Below are positions 49,944 through 58,748 of a DNA stretch of 64,000 nt, in pieces. How positions within the stretch are numbered: position 1 is the first letter of the stretch; the number at the start of each line of letters is the position of its first letter. This stretch comes from an uncultured Clostridium sp. (GTDB lineage Bacteria > Bacillota > Clostridia > Lachnospirales > Lachnospiraceae), in assembly GCA_900543885.1 (NCBI GenBank), contig UQTA01000010.1:5489-69488 (forward strand). The letters run 5' to 3'. A program made the position numbers and the translations under genes. The notes under the pieces were generated by a model. That model was not told the origin of the DNA and searched no databases. It saw nothing but the letters and a program-made list of their open reading frames with translations.

Positions 49944-50717
49944 ATGGAGAGAGAATACGAGAAAAATTTCTATGTAGAGAAAGCATCAGACATTGCTGCG
50001 AGAGCACAGTATGATGACAATGGATTTGCAAAAGTAGAATTACTGCCAGGTGTATATCATGGTGGAATTCAGAGCTTCAAATGCTTTTTGAAAGCTGGAC
50101 ATAAGGTATCTCCAGAGCTTTTTGCAGATAAATCAGTGGTTATTTTTTTCGGAAAAGGCGAAGGTGAACTGACAGACTGTGACGGAGTACATAAGATTAC
50201 AGAAGTTGCTTTCTATGTTCCATTTATGGATAAGGAAAAATATGAGATCCATGCAATTGAAGATATGGAATTTGTCTACAATGTAATTGAAATGAATCAG
50301 TGGGATAGAGCTGCATTTGACAGATGGCATATCCGTCTCCCGTATTTCCGTCTTCACAGCGAGTGTGTTCAGTACATCCAGGACTGCAAGGGACCAAATA
50401 CAGAGGCAAGAATGATCCTTTGCCCGAAGTGGCATGGAAGAATCATTCTGGGAACAACCAGAGCTGTCGGTGAAGGCACCGTAGAAAAGGGACACCCAAA
50501 GGTTCATCAGTGGAATTACTGCTTAGGTGATTCTGATTTCCACATGAGCGTAGGTTACAAGGCAGAAAACAATATGGAAACTGTTCAGCATCACGCTGGT
50601 GACTGGAGCTTCATTCCTGCAGGTGCAGACCATGACCTTGTTTCTGATCCTGGTAAGGAAGTATATTATATCTGGTTTGAGCATTACACAGATGAACAGG
50701 CAATGGCTAAAATGTAA
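49944..50717 (+). CDS. Bicupin-like protein, paralogue 3 of 3
   Basis: A 257-residue paralogue of the two preceding genes. It carries a longer N-terminus (MEREYEKNFYVEKASDIAARAQ). IQSFKCFLKAGHKVSPELFADKSVVIFFGKGEGEL, QDCKGPNTEARM, TRAVGEGTVEKGHPKVHQWNYCLGDSDF and GDWSFIPAGADHDL show the same plan. It keeps the HQW form of motif 1 and the His of motif 2, like paralogue 1. ATG 49944 follows AAAAGGAGCAG. A perfect terminator follows, which makes this the end of the transporter-cupin transcript. The three copies may form a hetero-oligomer or act on related substrates. Confidence 0.7.
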   Translation: MEREYEKNFYVEKASDIAARAQYDDNGFAKVELLPGVYHGGIQSFKCFLKAGHKVSPELFADKSVVIFFGKGEGELTDCDGVHKITEVAFYVPFMDKEKYEIHAIEDMEFVYNVIEMNQWDRAAFDRWHIRLPYFRLHSECVQYIQDCKGPNTEARMILCPKWHGRIILGTTRAVGEGTVEKGHPKVHQWNYCLGDSDFHMSVGYKAENNMETVQHHAGDWSFIPAGADHDLVSDPGKEVYYIWFEHYTDEQAMAKM

Positions 50718-50748
50718 ATAAAATAATAAAATATAAAAACAAGCCTGG

Positions 50749-50786
50749 GGCTGCTGCAAATAAAACTGCAGCAGCCTTATCTGTTT
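50749..50786 (+). terminator. Terminator after the cupin genes
   Basis: GGCTGCTGCA (50749-50758) pairs perfectly with TGCAGCAGCC (50767-50776); TTATCTGTTT follows. Confidence 0.7.
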
Positions 50787-50816
50787 ACAGAATAAGGCTG
50801 TTAAGAGGGAACATAT

Positions 50817-52169
50817 ATGACAGGTACAGTAAAAAAAGCAAAAAGCAGGAATATAAACATGACAGCAGGAAGCCCGGTGCGTCTGGTGGTTCTGTTTTCC
50901 ATTCCACTGATCTTTGGGAACATATTTCAACAATTATACTATATTACAGATGCTGTGATTGTAGGTAAATATATTAGTATTCAGGCACTGGCAGCTGTAA
51001 ACAGCTGTACCTGGATCACCTGGCTTTTAAACGCCATTGCCAGGGATTTTTCCAATACCTTAAGTATTCTGGCTTCCTACAGTGTAGGAGAAGGAGATCA
51101 GGAAAAAGTTAAAAAAATTGTTGGAAATGCAGGAACCATTACACTGCTTCTTTCTCTGTTCCTTCTTGTTTTTGCAGAAACGAATCTGGATCTGTTTTTC
51201 CGCTTGTTTAAAGTGCAGGCAGAGGTGATCCAGATGACGGGGGAGTATTTTTCCATTGTACTTTTGGGAATTCCCTTTGTCCTGATCTATAATGCAGCAG
51301 CAGCTCTTTTAAGAGCAGAGGGAAACAGTCAGGTTACGTTTCATTCCGTAGCCGTGGCTACAGTGATCAATATTGTTCTGGATGTTTTATTTATTGTACA
51401 TTTTGGATGGGGAGTAAAAGGCGGCGCGGCAGCTACAGTGATCGCGCAGTTTGTATCCATGGTCATAGCTCTGGTTCCGCTGTTAAAAAGCAAAATGTTC
51501 ACGAAGGATCTGTCTTATTGGAAACTGGATGTAAGTCTGTTAAAGCAGATGGTAAGCCTGTGGCTGCCTATGTTTGTAAACAGCGCGGTAATTACGATTG
51601 GAGGAAGTTATGTATCCCGGAATGTCAATGCCATTGGCCCGTATTTTACAGCGGGAATTTCCTCCGGAACCAAGATATTTACTATGTTGGAATCTTTGAT
51701 CATGGCTATCCAGACGGGACTTTCTGTATTCATTGGACAAAATCTGGGAGCCGGATTAAGAGAACGGGTAAGAAAAGGGCAGCATCAGGTAGTGCTTTTT
51801 AGCCTGGTATTATCATTTTTCTTAAATATTGTAGTTCAGAGTCTGGCACCTGTTCTTGTAGGAATATTTTTATCTGCTTCAGATCCTCTTTATGCGCAGA
51901 CACTTCATGTAGCGGTGGCAGATGTGCGGGTGATTACTCTGGGAATGTTTATCATGGCACCTATGTATTTATACAGGATTGCCATTCAGACATTGGGACA
52001 TCCAAAATATCCAATGTATGCAGGATTTTTACAGCTTTTGGCAAGAGTATTTTCTGTTTCTGTCCTGCCAATGTTTATTGGAGAATACGGATATTATGTG
52101 GCAACGATCCTGGCATGGATTGTTACGCTTCCAGTTGTGATGATCCCATATTATAAATACCTAAAATAA
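50817..52169 (+). CDS. MATE family efflux transporter
   Basis: A 450-residue membrane protein with about twelve hydrophobic segments. SPVRLVVLFSIPLIFGNIFQQLYYITDAVIVGKYISIQALAAV is the MATE opening, and the second half begins KQMVSLWLPMFVNSAVITIGGSYVSRNV. It is related to the protein at 35040 but clearly a different subfamily. The substrate is unknown. ATG 50817 follows TTAAGAGGGAACATAT. The gene lies after the cupin terminator, so it may be independent of the carbohydrate locus. The 109 bases after it contain a small stem (GGGATCT..AGATCCC near 52214-52232) with no clear T-run. Confidence 0.87.
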   Translation: MTGTVKKAKSRNINMTAGSPVRLVVLFSIPLIFGNIFQQLYYITDAVIVGKYISIQALAAVNSCTWITWLLNAIARDFSNTLSILASYSVGEGDQEKVKKIVGNAGTITLLLSLFLLVFAETNLDLFFRLFKVQAEVIQMTGEYFSIVLLGIPFVLIYNAAAALLRAEGNSQVTFHSVAVATVINIVLDVLFIVHFGWGVKGGAAATVIAQFVSMVIALVPLLKSKMFTKDLSYWKLDVSLLKQMVSLWLPMFVNSAVITIGGSYVSRNVNAIGPYFTAGISSGTKIFTMLESLIMAIQTGLSVFIGQNLGAGLRERVRKGQHQVVLFSLVLSFFLNIVVQSLAPVLVGIFLSASDPLYAQTLHVAVADVRVITLGMFIMAPMYLYRIAIQTLGHPKYPMYAGFLQLLARVFSVSVLPMFIGEYGYYVATILAWIVTLPVVMIPYYKYLK

Positions 52170-52278
52170 AACACATAGAATTTCACTTATCTTGCATACA
52201 ATTACTATTGAGGGGATCTGCGGGTAGATCCCTGATTTATATGAAGCGTAAAGGTTATTAAAAGCAAGGAGTGAGGAT

Positions 52279-53334
52279 ATGGCAGGTTATCGCAGATTAA
52301 TATCGTATATTTATGCTTATGAGGGGGAAGAAAAAGGGAAAAATATCGGTTTTGTAAAATTAGAGTCCAGGAATGGCCAGTGCCGCCTTAGCGTAAATGT
52401 AAAAAAGGTGTATGTAGGCGGAAATGATATAGGTGTTTATCTGCTGTCATCGGGACAGGAGATATTTCTGGGAAATATTTTTATAAGAAATGGCTGCGGC
52501 GAGTTCCGCACCATTATAAATGTGGAAAATATAATGGGAACTGGCAATTCTATGGACAGCTGCATCGGTCTTGCCATTCATGAAAAAGGAGAAGAATGGC
52601 GTGTATATAAAACTGTCTGGGAAGATGCAGTGGCTCAGGCGGCAGAGCTGGAATTTGCAGAAATTACAGAAAAAAAGCAGGAAGACACAGAAAAAAGGGA
52701 TGAGCAGCTGAAAAAGCAGATTGAAGAACTGAACAGGGAGATCGATGAGACGGTGAAACCGGAAATACGGCAGGAATGTGTGGCAGCAGATCATACATCT
52801 GAAAATACTGCTGATGAGGAAGAAAATGCAGAACCTTTGGAAGACGCAGCAAGTGAAACGACAGCAGAAGCAGCTCAGGTTTTACAGCAGGAAGAAATTC
52901 CTCTTGGCAATCCAAAGGAGTTAGAACGTCTGGATGCGGAAGAGGAAAAATGGGGACCGGAGGTGCTTTGGGCCCGTTTCTGGAAACATTATCCCAAAAT
53001 GCAGGCCTTTGACAGTCAGGGAACTGCTGAAATACTTACCATACGTCCCCAGGATATTGGCCTTTTACCAAGGGAAAACTGGGGATATGGCAACAACAGT
53101 TTTTTACTTCATGGTTATTATAATTATCGTTATCTTATTCTGGCCAGAGTGGGTGATGAAAAACATACTAAGAGCAGGTACATATTAGGTGTTCCCGGTC
53201 ATTATTACAGCAACGAAAAATACATGGCGTCTATGTTCGGCTTCCCCCATTTTGTCCTTGCAAAAACACAGCCGTCTCAGGATGGCCGCTTTGGCTACTG
53301 GTATGCAGATGTAAAGATGGAGAATGTGGAGTAA
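52279..53334 (+). CDS. DUF6128-type protein (uncharacterised)
   Basis: A 351-residue protein of unknown function, typical of Lachnospiraceae. Residues 1-125 form a conserved N-terminal domain (YRRLISYIYAYEGEEKGKNIGFVKLESRNGQCRLSVNVKKVYVGG). A Glu-rich, probably disordered linker with a coiled coil follows (EITEKKQEDTEKRDEQLKKQIEELNREID), to about residue 215. The C-terminal domain starts WARFWKHYPKMQAFD and contains IRPQDIGLLPRENWGYGNNSFLLHGYYNYRYLILARVG and GVPGHYYSNEKYMASMFGFPHF. No signal peptide or membrane segment is visible. ATG 52279 follows AGCAAGGAGTGAGGAT. tadA begins 47 bases after the stop, but there is no obvious functional link. Confidence 0.7.
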   Translation: MAGYRRLISYIYAYEGEEKGKNIGFVKLESRNGQCRLSVNVKKVYVGGNDIGVYLLSSGQEIFLGNIFIRNGCGEFRTIINVENIMGTGNSMDSCIGLAIHEKGEEWRVYKTVWEDAVAQAAELEFAEITEKKQEDTEKRDEQLKKQIEELNREIDETVKPEIRQECVAADHTSENTADEEENAEPLEDAASETTAEAAQVLQQEEIPLGNPKELERLDAEEEKWGPEVLWARFWKHYPKMQAFDSQGTAEILTIRPQDIGLLPRENWGYGNNSFLLHGYYNYRYLILARVGDEKHTKSRYILGVPGHYYSNEKYMASMFGFPHFVLAKTQPSQDGRFGYWYADVKMENVE

Positions 53335-53381
53335 ATATGTTATAATCAACAGACAAACCAGAAAGAAAGGCAGATATACCT

Positions 53382-53969
53382 ATGGATGAAGCCGCCAAGA
53401 AAGGACTTGCTACCAGGCAGCGGCGCTGGGAAGCAAGAAATGAAAAACGCCGTCTGAAGGCATTAGAAGAAGAGGCGAAAGCCGCTAAGATCAAAGCAGA
53501 AGACGAGAAATACATGAAAGAAGCGATTAAACAGGCAAAAAAAGCAGCCAAAATAGGAGATGTTCCTATTGGCTGTGTTCTTGTAAAAGATGGACAGGTC
53601 ATTGCAAGAGGTTATAACCGGAGAAATGCGGATAAAACGGTGCTTTCCCATGCGGAAGTGACATCTATTAAAAAAGCCTGTAAAAAAGAAGGAGACTGGC
53701 GTCTGGAAGATTGTACACTTTATGTGACTTTAGAGCCATGTCCCATGTGTGCAGGTGCCATTGTCCAGGCCAGAATCCCCAGAGTTGTTATTGGATCCAT
53801 GAACAGCAAAGCAGGCTGTGCTGGTTCCGTTCTCAACTTATTAAGAGAGCCTGGTTTTAATCACCAGGCTCAGGTTGTTACAGGTATATTGGAAGAAGAA
53901 TGTTCTGAAATGATGTCAGGATTTTTTAGTGAGTTAAGGAAGAAGAAGCATCTTTTGGAAACTCCCTAA
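53382..53969 (+). CDS. tadA: tRNA(adenine-34) deaminase
   Basis: A 195-residue zinc deaminase converting A34 to inosine in tRNA-Arg(ACG). H90 and E92 (LSHAEVTSIKKA) and C120/C123 (EPCPMCAGAI) bind zinc and catalyse proton shuttling. SMNSKAGCAGSVLNLL is the TadA C-terminal region. About 40 extra basic/acidic residues precede the normal start (DEAAKKGLATRQRRWEARNEKRRLKALEEEAKAAK in outline); a Met at residue 45 is the usual beginning, but no site precedes it, while ATG 53382 follows AGAAAGGCAG. In Bacillus, tadA lies just before scr and dnaX, as here. The last 44 bases overlap the convergent MATE gene. Confidence 0.9.
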   Translation: MDEAAKKGLATRQRRWEARNEKRRLKALEEEAKAAKIKAEDEKYMKEAIKQAKKAAKIGDVPIGCVLVKDGQVIARGYNRRNADKTVLSHAEVTSIKKACKKEGDWRLEDCTLYVTLEPCPMCAGAIVQARIPRVVIGSMNSKAGCAGSVLNLLREPGFNHQAQVVTGILEEECSEMMSGFFSELRKKKHLLETP

Positions 53970-55302
53970 AAATACCACGGATCACAAACAGCGCAAGTAA
54001 GGAAGTGGCAATATCCGCGATGGGCTGGGCACACTGGATACCAAAAAGCCCTAACGTGAAAGTCAGGATCGTAAGAAGAGGGATCAAAAAGATTCCCTGA
54101 CGGGCAGTAGATACCAAAGTAGCTCTGAATCCATATCCAATAGACTGTGGCATCATATTTCCCATGATAACAGTTCCCTGAAGAGGAAGAGTGATAAGCT
54201 GCAGCCGGAGAGCCAGCGTGCCGATCTCAATAACAGTGGGGTCACTGCGTCGGAAAAGCGTAATAATGGAACGGGCTGTAGGAAAACAGATGATGCTAAG
54301 TGCCAGGAGAACGATGGTGCTTATACGGATACAGAACCAGCAGGCTTTCTTTATGCGATCATAAAGTCCGGCACCAAAGCAGTAACTGCATACAGGCTGG
54401 AAGCCCTGACCAAAACCGATAATAGCGGAGTTGATAAAAAACATAAAGCGGCTGACAATGGACATAGCCGCAATGGCAGCATCACCATAAGGCTGGCACA
54501 TAAAATTCATCAGGATCGTTGCTACACTGGCAATTCCCTGACGTCCCAGAGAGGGAATACCACCATAGATGATCTCACGGTAAATAGCCAGTTTTGGCTG
54601 AAAGTTTCGGATGCTGATAGAAATACAGCTTTCCTGATGATTGCACATCCACAAAAGAATACAGAAACTGATAAACTGAGAAAGTCCTGTAGCTAAAGCA
54701 GCGCCGGCTGTTCCCATTCCCATTGAAAAGATAAAAAGAGGATCCAGGGCAATATTTAAAAGACCGCCGATGGTAATGCCTACCATTGCGTAGGAGGCCT
54801 TTCCCTGGAAACGCAGCAGGTTGTTCATAATAAAAGAACAGATCATAAATGGAGCTGCAATAAAAATATAGCGCGCATAGGCTTCTGCATAAGGAGCAAT
54901 GGTCTCTGTAGCGCCTAAAAGCAGGACAACCCTGTGAATATTAAAGGTGGCCAGAACTGTGATCACCAGCCCCATGATGATACCGGTAAAAAAAGCAATG
55001 GAAACGATATGTTCTGCCTGTTCCCGTTTACCGGCTCCTAATGAACGGGTCATAAAATTGCCGCCACCCATTCCAATCATAAATGCCAATGCCTGGATAA
55101 TGGACATGGCAGAAAAAATAACGCCTACAGCGCCGGAAGCACTGGTGCCCAGCTGACTTACAAAAAATGTATCAGCCATGTTGTAAATAGAACTGATCAG
55201 CATGCTGACAATGGTAGGCGCAGCAAGTTTGGGGATAATATGGCTGATGGGCGAATTGGCCATTTCATAATACTGGTCATGTTTTTCTTGTGTATGGTTC
55301 AT
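53926..55302 (-). CDS. MATE family efflux transporter
   Basis: A 458-residue membrane protein with about twelve hydrophobic segments. ISHIIPKLAAPTIVSMLISSIYNMADTFFVSQLGTSASGAVGV and IPSLGRQGIASVATILMNFM mark the two MATE halves. Start complement of 55300-55302 (MNHTQEKHDQ) has GGAGTATTTT directly upstream; 17 further in-frame residues upstream lack a site. It is convergent with tadA and overlaps its 3' end by 44 bases, and it is divergent from the SRP RNA promoter. This gene interrupts the tadA-scr order conserved in Bacillus. The substrate is unknown. Confidence 0.87.
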   Translation of the reverse strand: MNHTQEKHDQYYEMANSPISHIIPKLAAPTIVSMLISSIYNMADTFFVSQLGTSASGAVGVIFSAMSIIQALAFMIGMGGGNFMTRSLGAGKREQAEHIVSIAFFTGIIMGLVITVLATFNIHRVVLLLGATETIAPYAEAYARYIFIAAPFMICSFIMNNLLRFQGKASYAMVGITIGGLLNIALDPLFIFSMGMGTAGAALATGLSQFISFCILLWMCNHQESCISISIRNFQPKLAIYREIIYGGIPSLGRQGIASVATILMNFMCQPYGDAAIAAMSIVSRFMFFINSAIIGFGQGFQPVCSYCFGAGLYDRIKKACWFCIRISTIVLLALSIICFPTARSIITLFRRSDPTVIEIGTLALRLQLITLPLQGTVIMGNMMPQSIGYGFRATLVSTARQGIFLIPLLTILTFTLGLFGIQCAQPIADIATSLLALFVIRGIFREFPKDASSSLTH

Positions 55303-55420
55303 GAAAATACTCCTTATTTTTTGTGTATTTATAAAACAGCCTAAAGGCTGCAAATTTTATTATAGCAGAGGAAAAACGGGATAACAAGACGCACTTGGGT
55401 GCATCTTCTCGATGAATCAC

Positions 55421-55449
55421 TTGACAAAAACACGCCCCACAGGTATACT
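55421..55449 (+). promoter_or_regulatory. SRP RNA promoter
   Basis: TTGACA (55421-55426), 17 bp, TATACT (55444-55449). It is strong and correctly placed about 30 bases before the 5' end of the RNA. Confidence 0.8.
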
Positions 55450-55477
55450 AGATAGGCATAAAATTGTTATAAAGTTT

Positions 55478-55739
55478 CCACGCAGCCGGGGAGATAGCGG
55501 TGCCCTGTATCTGCAATCCGCTCCAGCAGAGGTGATGCCTTGCCCCGGATCGACCATTGCAAAGCTGCCTTGTGTAAGTGGCGTTGACGTTTGGGTCTTA
55601 CGCAACGGAAACCTGTGAACCGTGTCAGGGCAGGAATGCAGCAGCACTAAGCAGGACCTTTCGTGTGCCGTAAGGCAGCCTGGACTGAGTTAACTGCATG
55701 AGTAACGTTTGTGATGACGGTACAAAGCAAGGCGCGTGG
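55478..55739 (+). ncRNA. ffs: Signal recognition particle RNA, large bacterial type
   Basis: About 262 bases. The ends pair (CCACGC at 55478-55483 with GCGTGG at 55734-55739). The helix 8 core is present: GTCAGGGCAGGAATGCAGCAGC at about 55624-55645 is split as TGTCAGG, GGAATGCAGCAGCACTAAGC, the SRP signature bound by Ffh. The length shows the large Gram-positive form with an Alu domain (helices 2-4 in the 5' part). It guides membrane and secreted proteins to the translocon. The position upstream of dnaX-ebfC-recR matches Bacillus scr, with pfkA intervening. The exact ends are estimated from pairing. Confidence 0.88.
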
Positions 55740-55759
55740 ATTTCTATTTATAAAATATT

Positions 55760-55803
55760 AAACCTGCAGGCTTTGGAGAAATCCAGTGTCTGCAGGTTTT
55801 TTA
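55760..55803 (+). terminator. Terminator of the SRP RNA gene
   Basis: AAACCTGCAG (55760-55769) pairs with CTGCAGGTTT (55790-55799), then TTTT. Confidence 0.85.
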
Positions 55804-55841
55804 TGTCCAAATTCAGCTGTTGGCCTTTGGGGAAAATGCGC

Positions 55842-55887
55842 TTGCCCCTTGAAAACCTTTGCGCTATAATTACATAATGGGTATAAT
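55842..55887 (+). promoter_or_regulatory. Two overlapping promoters upstream of pfkA
   Basis: TTGCCC (55842-55847)-17-TATAAT (55865-55870) and TTGCGC (55859-55864)-17-TATAAT (55882-55887). Both -10 elements are perfect and the -35s are weak. The second -35 lies inside the first spacer. Confidence 0.6.
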
Positions 55888-55927
55888 AGAAGCATTCACT
55901 GATTTCTGACTATGGAGGAAATGCAAT

Positions 55928-57007
55928 ATGAGAAGAATTGGTATCTTGACAAGCGGCGGTGACTGCCAGGCATTAAACGCAACCATGCGCGGTGTAGCGA
56001 AAGCTCTGTACAACATGTTGGATGATGTAGAAATCATCGGATTTGAAGACGGATATAAAGGCCTGATGTATGCAGATTATCAGATTATGAAGCCAGCGGA
56101 TTTTTCAGGTATTCTTACTCAGGGCGGAACCATTCTTGGAACATCCCGTCAGCCATTTAAGCAGATGCGGGTTCCAGATGAAAATGGTCTGGATAAAGTA
56201 GAGGCTATGAAACATACCTATAAAAAACTGAAATTAAGCTGTCTGGTAGTTTTAGGCGGAAACGGAAGCCAGAAAACTGCCAATATGCTCAGCGAAGAAG
56301 GTTTGAATGTAGTATCTCTTCCAAAGACCATTGACAATGATCTGTGGGGAACAGATATGACATTTGGATTCCAGAGCGCAGTGGAGGTAGCTACCAATGC
56401 TATTGACTGTATCCATACAACAGCGGCTTCCCATGGAAGAGTCTTTATTGTAGAAGTTATGGGCCACAAAGTTGGCTGGCTTACCTTATATGCGGGGCTT
56501 GCAGGCGGCGCGGATATCATTCTTCTTCCGGAGATCCCATACGATATCAAGGCAGTCTGCGATGCTATTACCAAACGGACAAAAGCCGGAAAACGTTTCT
56601 CGATCCTTGCAGTGGCTGAGGGAGCTATTTCAAAAGAAGATGCTTCCATGTCCAAGAAAGAATTAAAAGAGAAGAAGAAAAATGGCGTTGTTTATCCATC
56701 TGTAGCATATGAGATCGGTGCCCGCATTCAGGAAGTTACAGGCAGTGAGGTAAGAGTTACGGTTCCAGGCCATATGCAGCGTGGCGGAGAGCCGTGTCCA
56801 TATGACCGTGTGCTGGCAACCAGACTGGGAGCAGCAGCGGCAGAGCTTATTATAAACGAAGAATATGGTTATATGGCAGCTTTAAAAAATAATGAGATCA
56901 CCAAAGTACCATTATCCGAAGTGGCCGGAAAATTAAAAATGGTAGATCCAAAATGCTCTATGATCAAAGAAGCAAAGAGGATCGGCATCAGCTTTGGTGA
57001 TGAGTAA
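55928..57007 (+). CDS. pfkA: 6-phosphofructokinase (PfkA family, mixed-type active site)
   Basis: A 359-residue cytoplasmic enzyme phosphorylating fructose 6-phosphate. SGGDCQALNATMRG, VVLGGNGSQKTA, LPKTIDNDLWGTD (catalytic Asp in TIDND), EVMGHKVGWLTLYAGLAGGAD and VPGHMQRGGEP are the family motifs. In E. coli numbering, Asp103 is replaced by Asn (GGNGS) and Gly124 by Lys (PKTIDND), while position 104 stays Gly. Gly104 favours ATP over pyrophosphate, whereas K124 is typical of the PPi or actinobacterial type, so ATP is likely but not certain. ATG 55928 follows ATGGAGGAAATGCAAT. It is inserted between the SRP RNA and dnaX. Confidence 0.88.
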   Translation: MRRIGILTSGGDCQALNATMRGVAKALYNMLDDVEIIGFEDGYKGLMYADYQIMKPADFSGILTQGGTILGTSRQPFKQMRVPDENGLDKVEAMKHTYKKLKLSCLVVLGGNGSQKTANMLSEEGLNVVSLPKTIDNDLWGTDMTFGFQSAVEVATNAIDCIHTTAASHGRVFIVEVMGHKVGWLTLYAGLAGGADIILLPEIPYDIKAVCDAITKRTKAGKRFSILAVAEGAISKEDASMSKKELKEKKKNGVVYPSVAYEIGARIQEVTGSEVRVTVPGHMQRGGEPCPYDRVLATRLGAAAAELIINEEYGYMAALKNNEITKVPLSEVAGKLKMVDPKCSMIKEAKRIGISFGDE

Positions 57008-57024
57008 AAATAAGGAGTAAGAAA

Positions 57025-58716
57025 ATGTCGTATACGGCATTATATCGAAAATGGCGTCCTGTCTCTTTTGAAGATGTAAAGGGACAGGACCCTATTGTCC
57101 AAACCTTAAAAAATCAGATCACATCCGAACGTATTGGACATGCATATTTATTTTGCGGAACAAGAGGTACTGGTAAGACCAGTATTGCAAAAATATATGC
57201 AAGAGCGGTAAACTGCGAACATCCCGTTGATGGAAGTCCATGCAATGAGTGTGCTTCCTGTAAATCTATTTTAGCAGGCACATCCATGAATGTAGTGGAG
57301 ATCGATGCGGCATCTAATAACGGTGTGGAAAATATCCGTGATATCAGGGAACAGGTCCAGTATCCGCCTACAGAGGGAAAATACAGAGTTTATATTATCG
57401 ATGAGGTTCATATGTTATCCATCGGTGCATTTAACGCTCTGTTAAAAACACTGGAAGAGCCGCCATCTTATGTAATATTTATTCTGGCGACTACAGAAGT
57501 GCATAAAATACCCATCACCATTCTTTCACGGTGTCAGAGATATGATTTTAAGCGTATTTCCCTGGAGACCATTGCAGGAAGACTGCGTCAGCTGACAGAG
57601 GCAGAGCATATTGAGACTGAAGATAAGGCTCTTATGTATATTGCTAAAGCGGCAGACGGTTCCCTGCGAGATGCATTAAGTCTTTTAGACCAGTGCGTGG
57701 CCTTCCATTATGGAAAATTACTGACTTATGAAAATGTCCTGGATGTCCTTGGAGCAGTAGATTCCGGTGTATTCAGCAGCATGTTTAATGCAGTGATCGA
57801 AGGACGAACGAAAGACTGTATTACCCAGTTAGAAGAGATCGTGATTCAGGGGCGTGAATTAGGCCAGTTTGTCACGGACTTTATCTGGTATCTGCGGAAT
57901 CTGCTATTGATCCAGAGTGCAGATGATGCAGAAGGCCTTCTGGATATGTCAGAAGAAAATTTAAAACAGTTAAAAGAAGATTCCACAAAAACAGATGGAA
58001 ATACATTGATGCGTTATATCCGTGTGCTTTCTGAACTTTCCAATCAGCTGCGATATGCCAGTCAGAAACGTGTTATGGTAGAAGTTGCCCTGATCAAGCT
58101 GACCAGACCATCTATGGAACCGGATCTGGATTCCATTCTCCAGCGGTTAAAACAGCTGGAGGCAGCGATAGAAGATCTGGAAGCAGGGGGATTTATGCCA
58201 AAGACAGGCGTCCCGGTACAGATGGGCATGGCACCGGCAAATACAGGTATGCAGGGTGTACAGTCTCAGATGGCAGGCACTTCGGTACAGGCGGCAGCAG
58301 GTGCTCAGGGCATTCCTGGAGGAAATGTATCTGAGGCAGCAGGATCAGCCATTGCTCCGCCAAATCAGGTCAGCCTCCCACCGGCCCAGTTAGAGGACTT
58401 AAATCTCATCCGCAATGAGTGGGCGAAGATCATACGGAGCGCAGGAGGCAGCGCAAGAGCCTGTTTTAGGGATACAGTGGTAGAACCTGGCGGAGAAGGC
58501 TGTCTTACCATTGTATTTCTTGATTCCATGAGCTATGATATGGGAAGGCGTCCTACTGTAATAGGTCAGCTGGAGCAGCTGGTCCAGGCTAACTATGGAA
58601 AATCCATTTATTTTAAGACTCGGCTGGCTGGACGGGGAGAACGCTTAGACACCATATACGTTACAAAAGAAGACTTAGAAGATAAGATCCATATGGATAT
58701 TACTTACGAAGATTAA
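57025..58716 (+). CDS. dnaX: DNA polymerase III gamma/tau subunit
   Basis: A 563-residue clamp-loader ATPase. YTALYRKWRPVSFEDVKGQ is the standard start. GTRGTGKTS is Walker A (45-53). Zinc ligands are C64, C73, C76 and C79. IIDEVHML is Walker B and ILSRCQRYDFK holds the SRC sensor. Domain III extends to about residue 365. A Met/Gln/Ala-rich linker (about 390-440) leads to a C-terminal domain resembling the tau region. With HolB (13572) it forms the clamp loader. ATG 57025 follows ATAAGGAGTAAGAAA. It begins the conserved dnaX-ebfC-recR set, 17 bases after pfkA. Confidence 0.96.
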   Translation: MSYTALYRKWRPVSFEDVKGQDPIVQTLKNQITSERIGHAYLFCGTRGTGKTSIAKIYARAVNCEHPVDGSPCNECASCKSILAGTSMNVVEIDAASNNGVENIRDIREQVQYPPTEGKYRVYIIDEVHMLSIGAFNALLKTLEEPPSYVIFILATTEVHKIPITILSRCQRYDFKRISLETIAGRLRQLTEAEHIETEDKALMYIAKAADGSLRDALSLLDQCVAFHYGKLLTYENVLDVLGAVDSGVFSSMFNAVIEGRTKDCITQLEEIVIQGRELGQFVTDFIWYLRNLLLIQSADDAEGLLDMSEENLKQLKEDSTKTDGNTLMRYIRVLSELSNQLRYASQKRVMVEVALIKLTRPSMEPDLDSILQRLKQLEAAIEDLEAGGFMPKTGVPVQMGMAPANTGMQGVQSQMAGTSVQAAAGAQGIPGGNVSEAAGSAIAPPNQVSLPPAQLEDLNLIRNEWAKIIRSAGGSARACFRDTVVEPGGEGCLTIVFLDSMSYDMGRRPTVIGQLEQLVQANYGKSIYFKTRLAGRGERLDTIYVTKEDLEDKIHMDITYED

Positions 58717-58748
58717 AAAATTTAAATGATTATGAGGAGGAACACACC

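Noticed and set aside
48347..50717. KduI (5-keto-4-deoxyuronate isomerase) for the cupin proteins
   Set aside because: Length is similar, but the KduI metal-binding pattern is not visible and the conserved blocks differ.
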